In this document: positions 33,301 to 45,650 of the stretch, piece by piece
Layout of the letters: the number at the start of each line of letters is the position of its first letter
How positions within the stretch are numbered: position 1 is the first letter of the stretch
Assembly (NCBI GenBank): GCA_025618425.1
Contig: CM046851.1
Location: forward strand, 30,036,254-30,100,253
DNA length: 64,000 bases
Direction of reading: 5' to 3'
DNA from: Heliocidaris tuberculata
Taxonomy: Eukaryota; Echinodermata; Echinoidea; Camarodonta; Echinometridae
Notes under the pieces: generated by a model
What the model saw: the letters and a program-made list of their open reading frames with translations, nothing else
What the model was told of the DNA's origin: nothing
The model's database searches: none
Made by a program: the position numbers and the translations under genes

Positions 33301-36300
33301 TATCAAAGATCATTTCTGTGAAATTTAAAGAGATTTAAAGAAAATCTGAGCTGGCGGGGCCACTTCGAGCGCCCCCTTGTCGAATAATTTGGAATTTCAA
33401 TAGAATAAAAAACTTCCATTCGGTGAATATTTTTACGAGATTGGGGGCTCCATAGACCCCTTTATTCCTTTCGGTGCATCAATGAGCAGCCCTAATTCGA
33501 TGAGATATCTATCAAAGATCATTTCTGTGAAATTTAAAGAGATTTAAAGAAAATCTGAGCTAGCGGGGCCACATCAAGCGCCCCCTTGTCGAATAATCTG
33601 GAAATTCCGCCTTATCAAGTGTCAATTCGGTGAATATTTTTACCGATTTGGGGGCTCCATAGACCCCTTTATCCCTTTCTGTGCATCAATGTGCACCCTC
33701 ATTTCGATGAAATATCTATCAAAGATCATTTCTGTGAAATTTAAAGAGATTTAAAGAAAATCTGAGCTAGCGGGGCCACTTCGAGCGTCGCATGTCGAAT
33801 AATTTGAAATTTCACTAGAATAAAAAACTTTGATTCGGTGAACATTTTTTACCAGTTTGGGGGCTCCATAGACCCATTTATCCCTTTCTGTGCATCAATG
33901 TGCACCCCCAATTCAATGAGATATCTATCAAAGATCATTTCTGTAAATTTGAAAAGATTTAGAGAAAATCTGAGCTAGCGGGGCCACTTCGAGCGCCCCC
34001 TGTCGAATAATTTGGAATTTCAATAGAATACAAAACTTCAATTCGGTAAATATTTTTACCAGTTTGGGGGCTCCATAGACCCCTTTATCCCTTTCTGTGC
34101 ATCGATGATGTGCACCCCGAATTCGATGAGATATCTAACAAAGATCATTTCTGTGAAATTTAAAGAGATTTAAAGAAAATCTGAGCTAGCGGGGCCACAT
34201 CAAGCGCCCCCTAGTCGAATAATTAGGAAATTCCGCCTTATCGAGTGTCAATTCGGTGAATATTTTTACCGATTTGGGGGCTCCATAGACCCCTTTATCC
34301 CTTTCTGTGCATCAATGTGCACCCTCATTTCGATGAAATATCTATCAAAGATCATTTCTGTGAAATTTAAAGAGATTTAAAGAAAATCTGAGCTAGTGGG
34401 GCCACATCTAGCGCCCGTTTGTCGAATAATTTGGAATTTCAATGGAATAAAAAACTTCAATTCGGTGAATATTTTTACCAGTTTGGGGGCTCCATAGACC
34501 CCTTTATTCCTTTCTGTGCATCAATTTGCACCCCCAAATCGATGAGATATCTATCAAAGATCATTTCTGTGAAATTTAAAGAGATTTAAAGAAAATCTGA
34601 GCTGGCGGGGCCACTTCGAGCGCCCCCTTGTCGAATAATTTGGAATTTCAATAGAATAAAAAACTTCCATTCGGTGAATATTTTTACGAGATTGGGGGCT
34701 CCATAGACCCCTTTATTCCTTTCTGTGCATCAATGAGCAGCCCTAATTCGATGAGATATCTATCAAAGATCATTTCTGTGAAATTTAAAGAGATTTAAAG
34801 AAAATCTGAGCTAGCGGGGCCACATCAAGCGCCCCCTTGTCGAATAATCTGGAAATTCCGCCTTATCAAGTGTCAATTCGGTGAATATTTTGTACCGATT
34901 TGGGGGCTCCATAGACCCCTTTATCCCTTTCTGTGCATCAATGAGCACCCCCATTTCGATGCGATATCTATCAAAGATCATTTCTGTGAAATTTAAAGAG
35001 ATTTAAAGAAAATCTGAGCTAGCGGGGCCACTTCGAGCGTCCCATGTCGAATAATTTGAAATTTCACTAGAATAAAAAAACTTTAATTCGGTGAACATTT
35101 TTACGAGTTTGGGGGCTCCATAGACCCCTTTATTCCTTTCTGTGCATCAATGTGCACCCCCAAATCGATGAGATATCTATCAAAGATCATTTCTGTGAAA
35201 TTTAAAGAGATTGAAAGAAAATCTGAGCTAGCAGGGCCACTTCGAGCGCCCCCCTGTAGATTAATTTGGAATTTCAATAGAATAAAAAACTTCAATTCGG
35301 TGAATATTTTTACCAGTTTGGGGGCTCCATAGACCCCTTTATCCCTTTCTGTGCATCAATGTGCACCCTGAATTCGATGAGATATCTATCAAAGATCATT
35401 TCTGCGAAATTTAAAGAGATTTAAAGAAAATCTGAGCTAGCGGGGCCACATCAAGCGCCCCCTTGTCGAATAATCTGGAAATTCCGCCTTATCAAGTGTC
35501 AATTCGGTGAATATTTTGTACCGATTTGGGGGCTCCATAGACCCCTTTATCCCTTTCTGTGCATCAATGAGCACCCCCATTTCGATGCGATATCTATCAA
35601 AGATCATTTCTGTGAAATTTAAAGAGATTGAAAGAAAATCTGAGCTAGCAGGGCCACTTCGAGCGCCCCCCTGTAGATTAATTTGGAATTTCAATAGAAT
35701 AAAAAACTTCAATTCGGTGAATATTTTTACCAGTTTGGGGGCTCCATAGACCCCTTTATCCCTTTCTGTGCATCAATGTGCACCCTGAATTCGATGAGAT
35801 ATCTATCAAAGATCATTTCTGTGAAATTTAAAGAGTTTTAAAGAAAATCTGAGCTAGCGGGGCCACATCAAGCGCCCCCTTGTCGAATAATCTGGAAATT
35901 CCGCCGTATCATGTGTCAATTCGGTGAATATTTTTTACCGATTTAGGGGCTCCATAGACCTCTTTATCCCTTTCTGTGCATCAATGAGCACCCCCATTTC
36001 GATGCGATATCTATCAAAGATCATTTCTGTGAAATTTAAAGAGATTGAAAGAAAATCTGAGCTAGCGGGGCCCCTTCGAGCGCCCCCTGTCGAATGATTT
36101 GGAATTTCAATAGAATAAAAAACTTCAATTCGGTGAATATTTTTACCAGTTTGGGGGCTCCATAGACCCCTTTATTCCTTTCTGTGCATCAATGTGCACC
36201 CCCAAATCGATGAGATATCTATCAAAGATCATTTCTGTGAAATTTAAAGAGATTGAAAGAAAATCTGAGCTAGCGGGGCCACTTCGAGCGCCCCATGGCG

Positions 36301-38128
36301 AATAATTTGGAATTTCAATAGAATAAAAAATTCCAATTCGGTGAATATATTTTACCGATTTGGGGGCTCCATAGACCCCTTTATTCCTTTCTGTGCATCA
36401 ATGAGCACCCCTGTTTTCGATGCGATATCTATCAAAGATCATTTCTGTGAAATTTAAAGAGATTTAAAGAAAATCTGAGCTAGCGGGGCCACTTCGAGCG
36501 TCCCATGTCGAATAATTTGGAATTTCAATAGAATAAAAAACTTTAATTCGGTGAACATTTTTATGAGTTTGGGGGCTCCATAGACCCCTTTATTCCTTTC
36601 TGCGCATCAATGTGCACCCCCAAATCGATGAGATATCTATCAAAGATCATTTCTGTGAAATTTTAAGAGATTTAAAGAAAATCTGAGCTGGCGGGGCCAC
36701 TTCGAGCGCCCCATGGCGAATAATTTGGAATTTCAATAGAATAAAAAATTCCAATTCGGTGAATATTTTTTACCGATTTGGGGGCTCCATAGACCCCTTT
36801 ATTCCTTTCTGTGCATCAATGAGCACCCCTGTTTTCGATGCGATATCTATCAAAGATCATTTCTGTGAAATTTAAAGAGATTTAAAGAAAATCTGAGCTA
36901 GCGGGGCCACTTCGAGCGTCCCATGTCGAATAAATTGGAATTTCAATAGAATAAAAAACTTTAATTCGGTGAACATTTTTATGAGTTTGGGGGCTCCATA
37001 GACCCCTTTATTCCTTTCTGCGCATCAATGTGCACCCCCAAATCGATGAGATATCTATCAAAGATCATTTCTGTGAAATTTTAAGAGATTTAAAGAAAAT
37101 CTGAGCTGGCGGGGCCACTTCGAGCGCCCCCTTGTCGAATAATTTGGAATTTCAATAGAATAAAAAAACTTCCATTCGGTGAATATTTTTACGAGATTGG
37201 GGGCTCCATAGACCCCTTTATTCCTTTCGGTGCATCAATGAGCAGCCCTAATTCGATGAGATATCTATCAAAGATCATTTCTGTGAAATTGAAAGAGATT
37301 TAAAGAAAATCTGAGCTAGCGGGGCCACATCAAGCGCCCCCTTGTCGAATAATCTGGAAATTCCGCCTTATCAAGTGTCAATTCGGTGAATATTTTGTAC
37401 CGATTTGGGGGCTCCATAGACCCCTTTATCCCTTTCTGTGCATCAATGAGCACCCCCATTTCGATGCGATATCTATCAAAGATCATTTCTGTGAAAATTA
37501 AAGAGATTTAAAGAAAATCTGAGCTAGCGGGGCCACTTCGAGCGTCCCATGTCAAATAATTTGAAATTTCACTAGAATAAAAAACTTTAATTCGGTGAAC
37601 ATTTTTACGAGTTTGGGGGCTCCATAGACCCCTTTATTCCTTTCTGTGCATCAATTTGCACCCCCAAATCGATGAGATATCTATCAAAGATCATTTCTGT
37701 GAAATTTAAAGAGATTTAAAGAAAATCTGAGCTGGCGGGGCCACTTCGAGCGCCCCCTTGTCGAATAATTTGGAATTTCAATAGAATAAAAAGCTTCCAT
37801 TCGGTGAATATTTTTACGAGATTGGGGGCTCCATAGACCCCTTTATTCCTTTCGGTGCATCAATGAGCAGCCCTAATTCGATGAGATATCTATCAAAGAT
37901 CATTTCTGTGAAATTGAAAGAGATTTAAAGAAAATCTGAGCTAGCGGGGCCACATCAAGCGCCCCCTTGTCGAATAATTTGGAAATTCAATAGAATAAAA
38001 AACTTCCATTCGGTGAATATTTTTACGAGATTGGGGGCTCCATAGACCCCTTTATTCCTTTCGGTGCATCAATGAGCAGCCCTAATTCGATGAGATATCT
38101 ATCAAAGATCATTTCTCTGAAATTTAAA
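30313..38128. repeat. Satellite array block A, ~208/209-bp monomers
   Basis: Direct tandem copies of a monomer starting GGGGGCTCCATAGACCCCTT, with TTTCTGTGCATCAATGTGCA, ATCGATGAGATATCTATCAA, AGATCATTTCTGTGAAATTT and TCTGAGCTAGCGGGGCCAC. About 37 copies. Starts at 30313, 30521, 30730, 30938 and 31147 give spacings of 208, 209, 208 and 209. Two types differ in the last third: type 1 has CACATCAAGCGCCCCCTTG then CCGCCTTATCAAGTGTCAAT; type 2 has CACTTCGAGCG then TTCAATAGAATAAAAAACTT. They alternate at the left end. Non-coding: frames break each monomer. Confidence 0.97.
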
Positions 38129-38753
38129 AATTTAAAATATGGATATGCTATACTGGGTTGGCCTACACTCTTATGTAGATGTATCTTTTTGCAACTGGTG
38201 ATGTAGTCTAAACTATCTTGGCAACGAATGATGCGTTGTTTACTTTCGCGTGTCTCGCAAGCTAGACTAACATTTTGTTGTAAGAAATTAACTTTATTCA
38301 TCAATACCCCGTAATGAAAGGAGGACAGAAAGTCAAGTTGATGATTTAGATTAGGAGAACTCCCAACATGTACAGCTCATGTATACCATATAGTCAAAGC
38401 TAGATAGTGCATGCAAAGTATACAAACTTCTTCTGCATGGACACTAACTCAAGCTCTTATCCCCATCTGCTGTGTTAATTAAGGGTCATGACCTCCGTGG
38501 ACCCGTTGTTATGACCACTGGAAAACCGCCTGTTTACCCAAGGATTAACCAACTGGTATCCGGCGCATAATACATTAAAAGAGTGATGGCTTGCCTTGTT
38601 AGTTGCCATATTGTTGCTTCATGCTATAACCAATGAAACGAGATTGGAAAACGACTTCAGAATATTTTCAGAGGGTGTCTGGCCTCATCCTCCTCCTCCC
38701 TCCCCGGTGGACTAATATGAGAAATATCTCCTGCCCCCAATCCCCCATAAAAA

Positions 38754-38815
38754 AGAAGAAGAAGAAGAAGAAGAAGAAGAAGAAGAAGAAGAAGAAGAAG
38801 AAGAAGAAGAAGAAC
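38754..38815. repeat. (GAA)n tract in module copy 1
   Basis: About 20 AAG/GAA units. Equivalent tracts lie at 46284-46336 and 53127-53188, and inverted (TTC)n at 61661-61720 and 62981-63011; lengths differ between copies. Confidence 0.95.
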
Positions 38816-38836
38816 TGCCGATGTATAGTCTAAACT

Positions 38837-40215
38837 ATCTTAGCAACGAATAATGCTTTTTTCTTTACTTTCGCGTGTCTCGCAAGGAAGACTAGCTCTA
38901 AGAGGGCAACGTTTCTCCTAAGAAGAAAATCATCGATCGATGTGTTGTAAAGAAAGATCGAAGCCTTTTTGCAACTGGCGAAGTAGTCTGAACTATCTTA
39001 GCAACGAATAATGCTTTTTTCTTTACTTTCGCGTGTCTCGCAAGGAAGACTAGCTCTAAGAGGGCAACGTTTCTTCTACGAAGAAAATCATCGATCGATG
39101 TGTTCTAAAGAAAGATCGAAGCCTTTTTGCAACTTGCGAAGTAGTCTGAACTATCTTAGCAACGAATAATGCTTTTTTCTTTACTTTCGCGTGTCTCGCA
39201 AGGAAGACTAGCTCTAAGAGGGCAACGTTTCTTCTACGAAGAAAATCATCGATCGATGTGTTGTAAAGAAAGATCGAAGTCTTTTTGCATTCTGAACTGT
39301 AGTTTTTTAAAATCTGAGGCGGAACAACGGACACAATGGGGGGGGGGGGGGCCTTTTCTTTCTTTCTTCTTTTTTTTTTCCTTTTTCTTTTTCTTTTTTT
39401 TTTTCTCTCATTTTCTTCCTTTTCATCTTCTTTTTATATTTTCCCCCTTTTTTATCACAAAGACTTCCATATATTGCATAATTTACTATTTAATACATGC
39501 ATGTAAAATATTATGGTTACTTATTATTATGTAATTTGGCACAATGATACTGCATGTGAATATATTTGTTTGTATATTTTACCTTGATTATTGCGAAAAT
39601 GTATTTTGAAAAAGGAAGTAATAAAAGATTCTTAAAAACAAAAAAACTGGCGAAGTAGTCTGAACTATCTTAGCAACGAATAATGCTTTTTTCCTTACTT
39701 TCGCGTGTCTCGCAAGGAAGACTAGCTCTAAGAGGGCAACGTTTCTCCTAAGAAGAAAATCATCGATCGATGTGTTGTAAAGAAAGATCGAAGCCTTTTT
39801 GCAACTGGCGAAGTAGTCTGAACTATCTTAGCAACGAATAATGCTTTTTTCTTTACTTTCGCGTGTCTCGCAAGGAAGACTAGCTCTAAGAGGGCAACGT
39901 TTCTTCTACGAAGAAAATCATCGATCGATGTGTTGTAAAGAAAGATCGAAGCCTTTTTGCAACTGGCGAAGTAGTCTGAACTATCTTAGCAACGAATAAT
40001 GCTTTTTTTTTTTACTTTCGCGTGTCTCGCAAGGAAGACTAGCTCTACGAGGGCAACGTTTCTTCTACGAAGAAAATCATCGATCGATGTGTTGTTAAGA
40101 AAGATCGAAGCCTTTTTGCAACTGGCGAAGTAGTCTGAACTATCTTAGCAACGAATAATGCTTTTTTCTTTACTTTCGCGTGTCTCGCAAGGAAGACTAG
40201 CTCTAAGAGGACAAC
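38837..40215. repeat. 158-bp tandem repeat array
   Basis: Unit: GCAACTGGCGAAGTAGTCTG, AACTATCTTAGCAACGAATA, TTTACTTTCGCGTGTCTCGC, AAGGAAGACTAGCTCTAAGA, GGGCAACGTTTCTTCTACGA, AGAAAATCATCGATCGATGT, GTTGTAAAGAAAGATCGAAG. TAGCAACGAA recurs at 38841, 38999 and 39157, i.e. every 158 bp. CATCGATCGATG is a perfect 12-bp palindrome in every unit. Similar arrays are at 46350-47065, 53200-53920 and, inverted, 62250-62960 and 63530-64000. Confidence 0.95.
39290..39645 (+). mobile_element. 356-bp insert in 158-bp repeat with A-rich 3' end
   Basis: Interrupts one unit between CTTTTTGCA and ACTGGCGAAG. Contains poly-G then a long pyrimidine tract (39340-39460), a possible AATAAA at 39620-39625, and ends CTTAAAAACAAAAAAA. 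The A-rich end after a polyadenylation signal suggests a retroposed transcript tail; no clear target duplication. Absent from the other module copies. Confidence 0.55.
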
Positions 40216-40240
40216 ATTTCTTCTAACAAAATGTTATTTC

Positions 40241-42187
40241 TTTATTCCTTTCTGTGCATCAATGTTTTCTGTGAAATTTAAAGAGATTTAAAGAAAACCT
40301 GAGCTAGCAGGGTCACTTCGAACGTCGCATGTCGAATAATTTGAAATTTCACTAGAATAAAAAACTTTGATTCGGTGAACATTTTTTACCAGTTTGGGGG
40401 CTCCATAGACCCATTTATCCCTTTCTGTGCATCAATGTGCACCCCCAATTCAATGAGATATCTATCAAAGATCATTTCTGTAAATTTGAAAAGATTTAGA
40501 GAAAATCTGAGCTAGCGGGGCCACTTCGAGCGCCCCCTGTCGAATAATTTGGAATTTCAATAGAATACAAAACTTCAATTCGGTAAATATTTTTACCAGT
40601 TTGGGGGCTCCATAGACCCCTTTATCCCTTTCTGTGCATCGATGATGTGCACCCCGAATTCGATGAGATATCTAACAAAGATCATTTCTGTGAAATTTAA
40701 AGAGATTTAAAGAAAATCTGAGCTAGCGGGGCCACATCAAGCGCCCCCTTGTCGAATAATTAGGAAATTCCGCCTTATCGAGTGTCAATTCGGTGAATAT
40801 TTTTACCGATTTGGGGGCTCCATAGACCCCTTTATCCCTTTCTGTGCATCAATGTGCACCCTCATTTCGATGAAATATCTATCAAAGATCATTTCTGTGA
40901 AATTTAAAGAGATTTAAAGAAAATCTGAGCTAGTGGGGCCACATCTAGCGCCCGTTTGTCGAATAATTTGGAATTTCAATGGAATAAAAAACTTCAATTC
41001 GGTGAATATTTTTACCAGTTTGGGGGCTCCATAGACCCCTTTATTCCTTTCTGTGCATCAATTTGCACCCCCAAATCGATGAGATATCTATCAAAGATCA
41101 TTTCTGTGAAATTTAAAGAGATTTAAAGAAAATCTGAGCTGGCGGGGCCACTTCGAGCGCCCCCTTGTCGAATAATTTGGAATTTCAATAGAATAAAAAA
41201 CTTCCATTCGGTGAATATTTTTACGAGTTTGGGGGCTCCATAGACCCCTTTATTCCTTTCTGTGCATCAATGTGCACCCCCAAATCGATGAGATATCTAT
41301 CAAAGATCATTTCTGTGAAATTTAAAGAGTTTTAAAGAAAATCTGAGCTAGCGGGGCCACATCAAGCGCCCCCTTGTCGAATAATCTGGAAATTCCGCCT
41401 TATCAAGTGTCAATTCGGTGAATATTTTGTACCGATTTGGGGGCTCCATAGACCCCTTTATCCCTTTCTGTGCATCAATGAGCACCCCCATTTCGATGCG
41501 ATATCTATCAAAGATCATTTCTGTGAAATTTAAAGAGATTTAAAGAAAATCTGAGCTAGCGGGGCCACTTCGAGCGCCCCCCTGTCGATTAATTTGGAAT
41601 TTCAATAGAATAAAAAAACTTCAATTCGGTGAATATTTTTACCAGTTTGGGGGCTCTATAGCCCCCTTTATCCCTTTCTCTGCATCAATGTGCACCCTGA
41701 ATTCGATGAGATATCTATCAAAGATCATTTCTGTGAAATTTAAAGAGATTTAAAGAAAATCTGAGCTAGCGGGGCCACTTCGAGCGTCCCATGTCGAATA
41801 ATTTGAAATTTCACTAGAATAAAAAAACTTCAATTCGGTGAACATTTTTACGAGTTTGGGGGCTCCATAGACCCCTTTATTCCTTTCTGTGCATCAATGT
41901 GCACCCCCAAATCGATGAGATATCTATCAAAGATCATTTCTGTGAAATTTAAAGAGATTGAAAGAAAATCTGAGCTAGCAGGGCCACTTCGAGCGCCCCC
42001 CTGTAGATTAATTTGGAATTTCAATAGAATAAAAAACTTCAATTCGGTGAATATTTTTACGAGTTTGGGGGCTCCATAGACCCCTTTATTCCTTTCTGTG
42101 CATCAATGTGCACCCCCAAATCGATGAGATATCTATCAAAGATCATTTCTGTGAAATTTAATGAGTTTGAAAGAAAATCTGAGCTAG
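40241..42187. repeat. Satellite array block B
   Basis: About nine monomers of the ~209-bp satellite. The first is internally deleted (CATCAATG joined to TTTTCTGTGAAATTT) directly after the module end. Confidence 0.95.
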
Positions 42188-42638
42188 CGTCTGAACTATC
42201 TTAGCAACGAATAATGCTTTTTTCTTTACTTTCGCGTGTCTCGCAAGGAAGACTAGCTCTAAGAGGGCAACGTTTCTTCTACGAAGAAAATCATCGATCG
42301 ATGTGTTGTAAAGAAAGATCGAAGCCTTTTTGCAACTGGCGAAGTAGTCTGAACTATCTTAGCAACGAATAATGCTTTTTTTTTTTACTTTCGCGTGTCT
42401 CGCAAGGAAGACTAGCTCTACGAGGGCAACGTTTCTTCTACGAAGAAAATCATCGATCGATGTGTTGTTAAGAAAGATCGAAGCCTTTTTGCAACTGGCG
42501 AAGTAGTCTGAACTATCTTAGCAACGAATAATGCTTTTTTCTTTACTTTCGCGTGTCTCGCAAGGAAGACTAGCTCTAAGAGGACAACGTTTCTTCTAAC
42601 AAAATGTTATTTCTTTATTCCTTTCTGTGCATCAATGT
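42188..42638 (+). mobile_element. Short spacer: module right end only
   Basis: Satellite (GAGCTAGCG) passes abruptly into a 158-bp unit at TCTGAACTATCTTAGCAACG. Nearly three units follow, ending AACAAAATGTTA and rejoining the satellite through TTTATTCCTTTCTGTGCATC then CTCCATAGACCCC. The unique segment and (GAA)n are missing. The identical arrangement is at 49036-49491. Confidence 0.85.
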
Positions 42639-45600
42639 TTTCTCCATAGACCCCTTTATTCCTTTCTGTGCATCAATGTGCACCCCCAAATCGATGAGAT
42701 ATCTATCAAAGATCATTTCTGTGAAATTTAAAGAGTTTTAAAGAAAATCTGAGCTAGCGGGGCCACATCAAGCGCCCCCTTGTCGAATAATCTGGAAATT
42801 CCGCCTTATCAAGTGTCAATTCGGTGAATATTTTGTACCGATTTGGGGGCTCCATAGACCCCTTTATCCCTTTCTGTGCATCAATGAGCACCCCCATTTC
42901 GATGCGATATCTATCAAAGATCATTTCTGTGAAATTTAAAGAGATTTAAAGAAAATCTGAGCTAGCGGGGCCACTTCGAGCGCCCCCCTGTCGATTAATT
43001 TGGAATTTCAATAGAATAAAAAAACTTCAATTCGGTGAATATTTTTACCAGTTTGGGGGCTCTATAGCCCCCTTTATCCCTTTCTCTGCATCAATGTGCA
43101 CCCTGAATTCGATGAGATATCTATCAAAGATCATTTCTGTGAAATTTAAAGAGATTTAAAGAAAATCTGAGCTAGCGGGGCCACTTCGAGCGTCCCATGT
43201 CGAATAATTTGAAATTTCACTAGAATAAAAAACTTCAATTCGGTGAACATTTTTACGAGTTTGGGGGCTCCATAGACCCCTTTATTCCTTTCTGTGCATC
43301 AATGTGCACCCCAAATCGATGAGATATCTATCAAAGATCATTTCTGTGAAATTTAAAGAGATTGAAAGAAAATCTGAGCTAGCAGGGCCACTTCGAGCGC
43401 CCCCCTGTAGATTAATTTGGAATTTCAATAGAATAAAAAACTTCAATTCGGTGAATATTTTTACCAGTTTGGGGGCTCCATAGACCCCTTTATCCCTTTC
43501 TGTGCATCAATGGGCACCCTGAATTCGATGAGATATCTATCAAAGATCATTTCTGTGAAATTTAAAGAGTTTTAAAGAAAATCTGAGCTAGCGGGGCCAC
43601 ATCAAGCGCCCCCTTGTCGAATAATCTGGAAATTCCACCGTATCATGTGTCAATTCTGTGAATATTTTTTACCGATTTAGGGGCTCCATAGACCTCTTTA
43701 TCCCTTTCTGTGCATCAATGAGCACCCCCATTTCGATGCGATATCTATCAAAGATCATTTCTGTGAAATTTAAAGAGATTGAAAGAAAATCTGAGCTAGC
43801 GGGGCCCCTTCGAGCGCCCCCTGTCGAATAATTTGGAATTTCAATAGAATAAAAAACTTCAATTCGGTGAATATTTTTACCAGTTTGGGGGCTCCATAGA
43901 CCCCTTTATTCCTTTCTGTGCATCAATGAACACCCCCATTTCGATGCGATATCTATCAAAGATCATTTCTGTGAAATTTAAAGAGATTTAAAGAAAATCT
44001 GAGCTAGCGGGGCCACTTCGAGCGTCCCATGTCGAATAATTTGGAATTTCAATAGAATAAAAAACTTTAATTCGGTGAACATTTTTATGAGTTTGGGGGC
44101 TCCATAGACCCCTTTATTCCTTTCTGCGCATCAATGTGCACCCCCAAATCGATGAGATATCTATCAAAGATCATTTCTGTGAAATTTAAAGAGATTGAAA
44201 GAAAATCTGAGCTAGCGGGGCCACTTCGAGCGCCCCATGGCGAATAATTTGGAATTTCAATAGAATAAAAAATTCCAATTCGGTGATATTTTTTTACCGA
44301 TTTGGGGGCTCCATAGACCCCTTTATTCCTTTCTGTGCATCAATGAGCACCCCTGTTTTCGATGCGATATCTATCAAAGATCATTTCTGTGAAATTTAAA
44401 GAGATTTAAAGAAAATCTGAGCTAGCGGGGCCACTTCGAGCGTCCCATGTCGAATAATTTGGAATTTCAATAGAATAAAAAACTTTAATTCGGTGAACAT
44501 TTTTATGAGTTTGGGGGCTCCATAGACCCCTTTATTCCTTTCTGCGCATCAATGTGCACCCCCAAATCGATGAGATATCTATCAAAGATCATTTCTGTGA
44601 AATTTTAAGAGATTTAAAGAAAATCTGAGCTGGCGGGGCCACTTCGAGCGCCCCCTTGTCGAATAATTTGGAATTTCAATAGAATAAAAAACTTCCATTC
44701 GGTGAATATTTTTACGAGATTGGGGGCTCCATAGACCCCTTTATTCCTTTCGGTGCATCAATGAGCAGCCCTAATTCGATGAGATATCTATCAAAGATCA
44801 TTTCTGTGAAATTGAAAGAGATTTAAAGAAAATCTGAGCTAGCGGGGCCACATCAAGCGCCCCCTTGTCGAATAATCTGGAAATTCCGCCTTATCAAGTG
44901 TCAATTCGGTGAATATTTTGTACCGATTTGGGGGCTCCATAGACCCCTTTATCCCTTTCTGTGCATCAATGAGCACCCCCATTTCGATGCGATATCTATC
45001 AAAGATCATTTCTGTGAAAATTAAAGAGATTTAAAGAAAATCTGAGCTAGCGGGGCCACTTCGAGCGTCCCATGTCAAATAATTTGAAATTTCACTAGAA
45101 TAAAAAACTTTAATTCGGTGAACATTTTTACGAGTTTGGGGGCTCCATAGACCCCTTTATTCCTTTCTGTGCATCAATTTGCACCCCCAAATCGATGAGA
45201 TATCTATCAAAGATCATTTCTGTGAAATTTAAAGAGATTTAAAGAAAATCTGAGCTGGCGGGGCCACTTCGAGCGCCCCCTTGTCGAATAATTTGGAATT
45301 TCAATAGAATAAAAAACTTCCATTCGGTGAATATTTTTACGAGATTGGGGGCTCCATAGACCCCTTTATTCCTTTCGGTGCATCAATGAGCAGCCCTAAT
45401 TCGATGAGATATCTATCAAAGATCATTTCTGTGAAATTGAAAGAGATTTAAAGAAAATCTGAGCTAGCGGGGCCACATCAAGCGCCCCCTTGTCGAATAA
45501 TTTGGAATTTCAATAGAATAAAAAACTTCCATTCGGTGAATATTTTTACGAGATTGGGGGCTCCATAGACCCCTTTATTCCTTTCGGTGCATCAATGAGC

Positions 45601-45650
45601 AGCCCTAATTCGATGAGATATCTATCAAAGATCATTTCTCTGAAATTTAA
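42639..45650. repeat. Satellite array block C
   Basis: About 14 monomers, ending TTTCTCTGAAATTTAAAAAT, where module copy 2 begins. Includes the GCACCCCTGTTTTCGATGCG and CGCCCCATGGCG variants. Confidence 0.95.

Larger units (their letters stand above)
38129..40240 (+). mobile_element. Module copy 1 (unique segment + GAA + 158-bp repeats)
   Basis: Starts with TTAAAATATGGATATGCTAT and a partial 158-bp unit, then TAACATTTTGTTGTAAGAAA at 38268, a unique segment to about 38750, (GAA)n at 38754-38814 and several 158-bp units to 40210, ending TTTCTTCTAACAAAATGTTA at 40236. The TAACATTTTGTT ... AACAAAATGTTA pair forms the inverted ends of a 1,969-bp unit. This copy alone has a 356-bp insert at 39290-39645. 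Confidence 0.8.
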
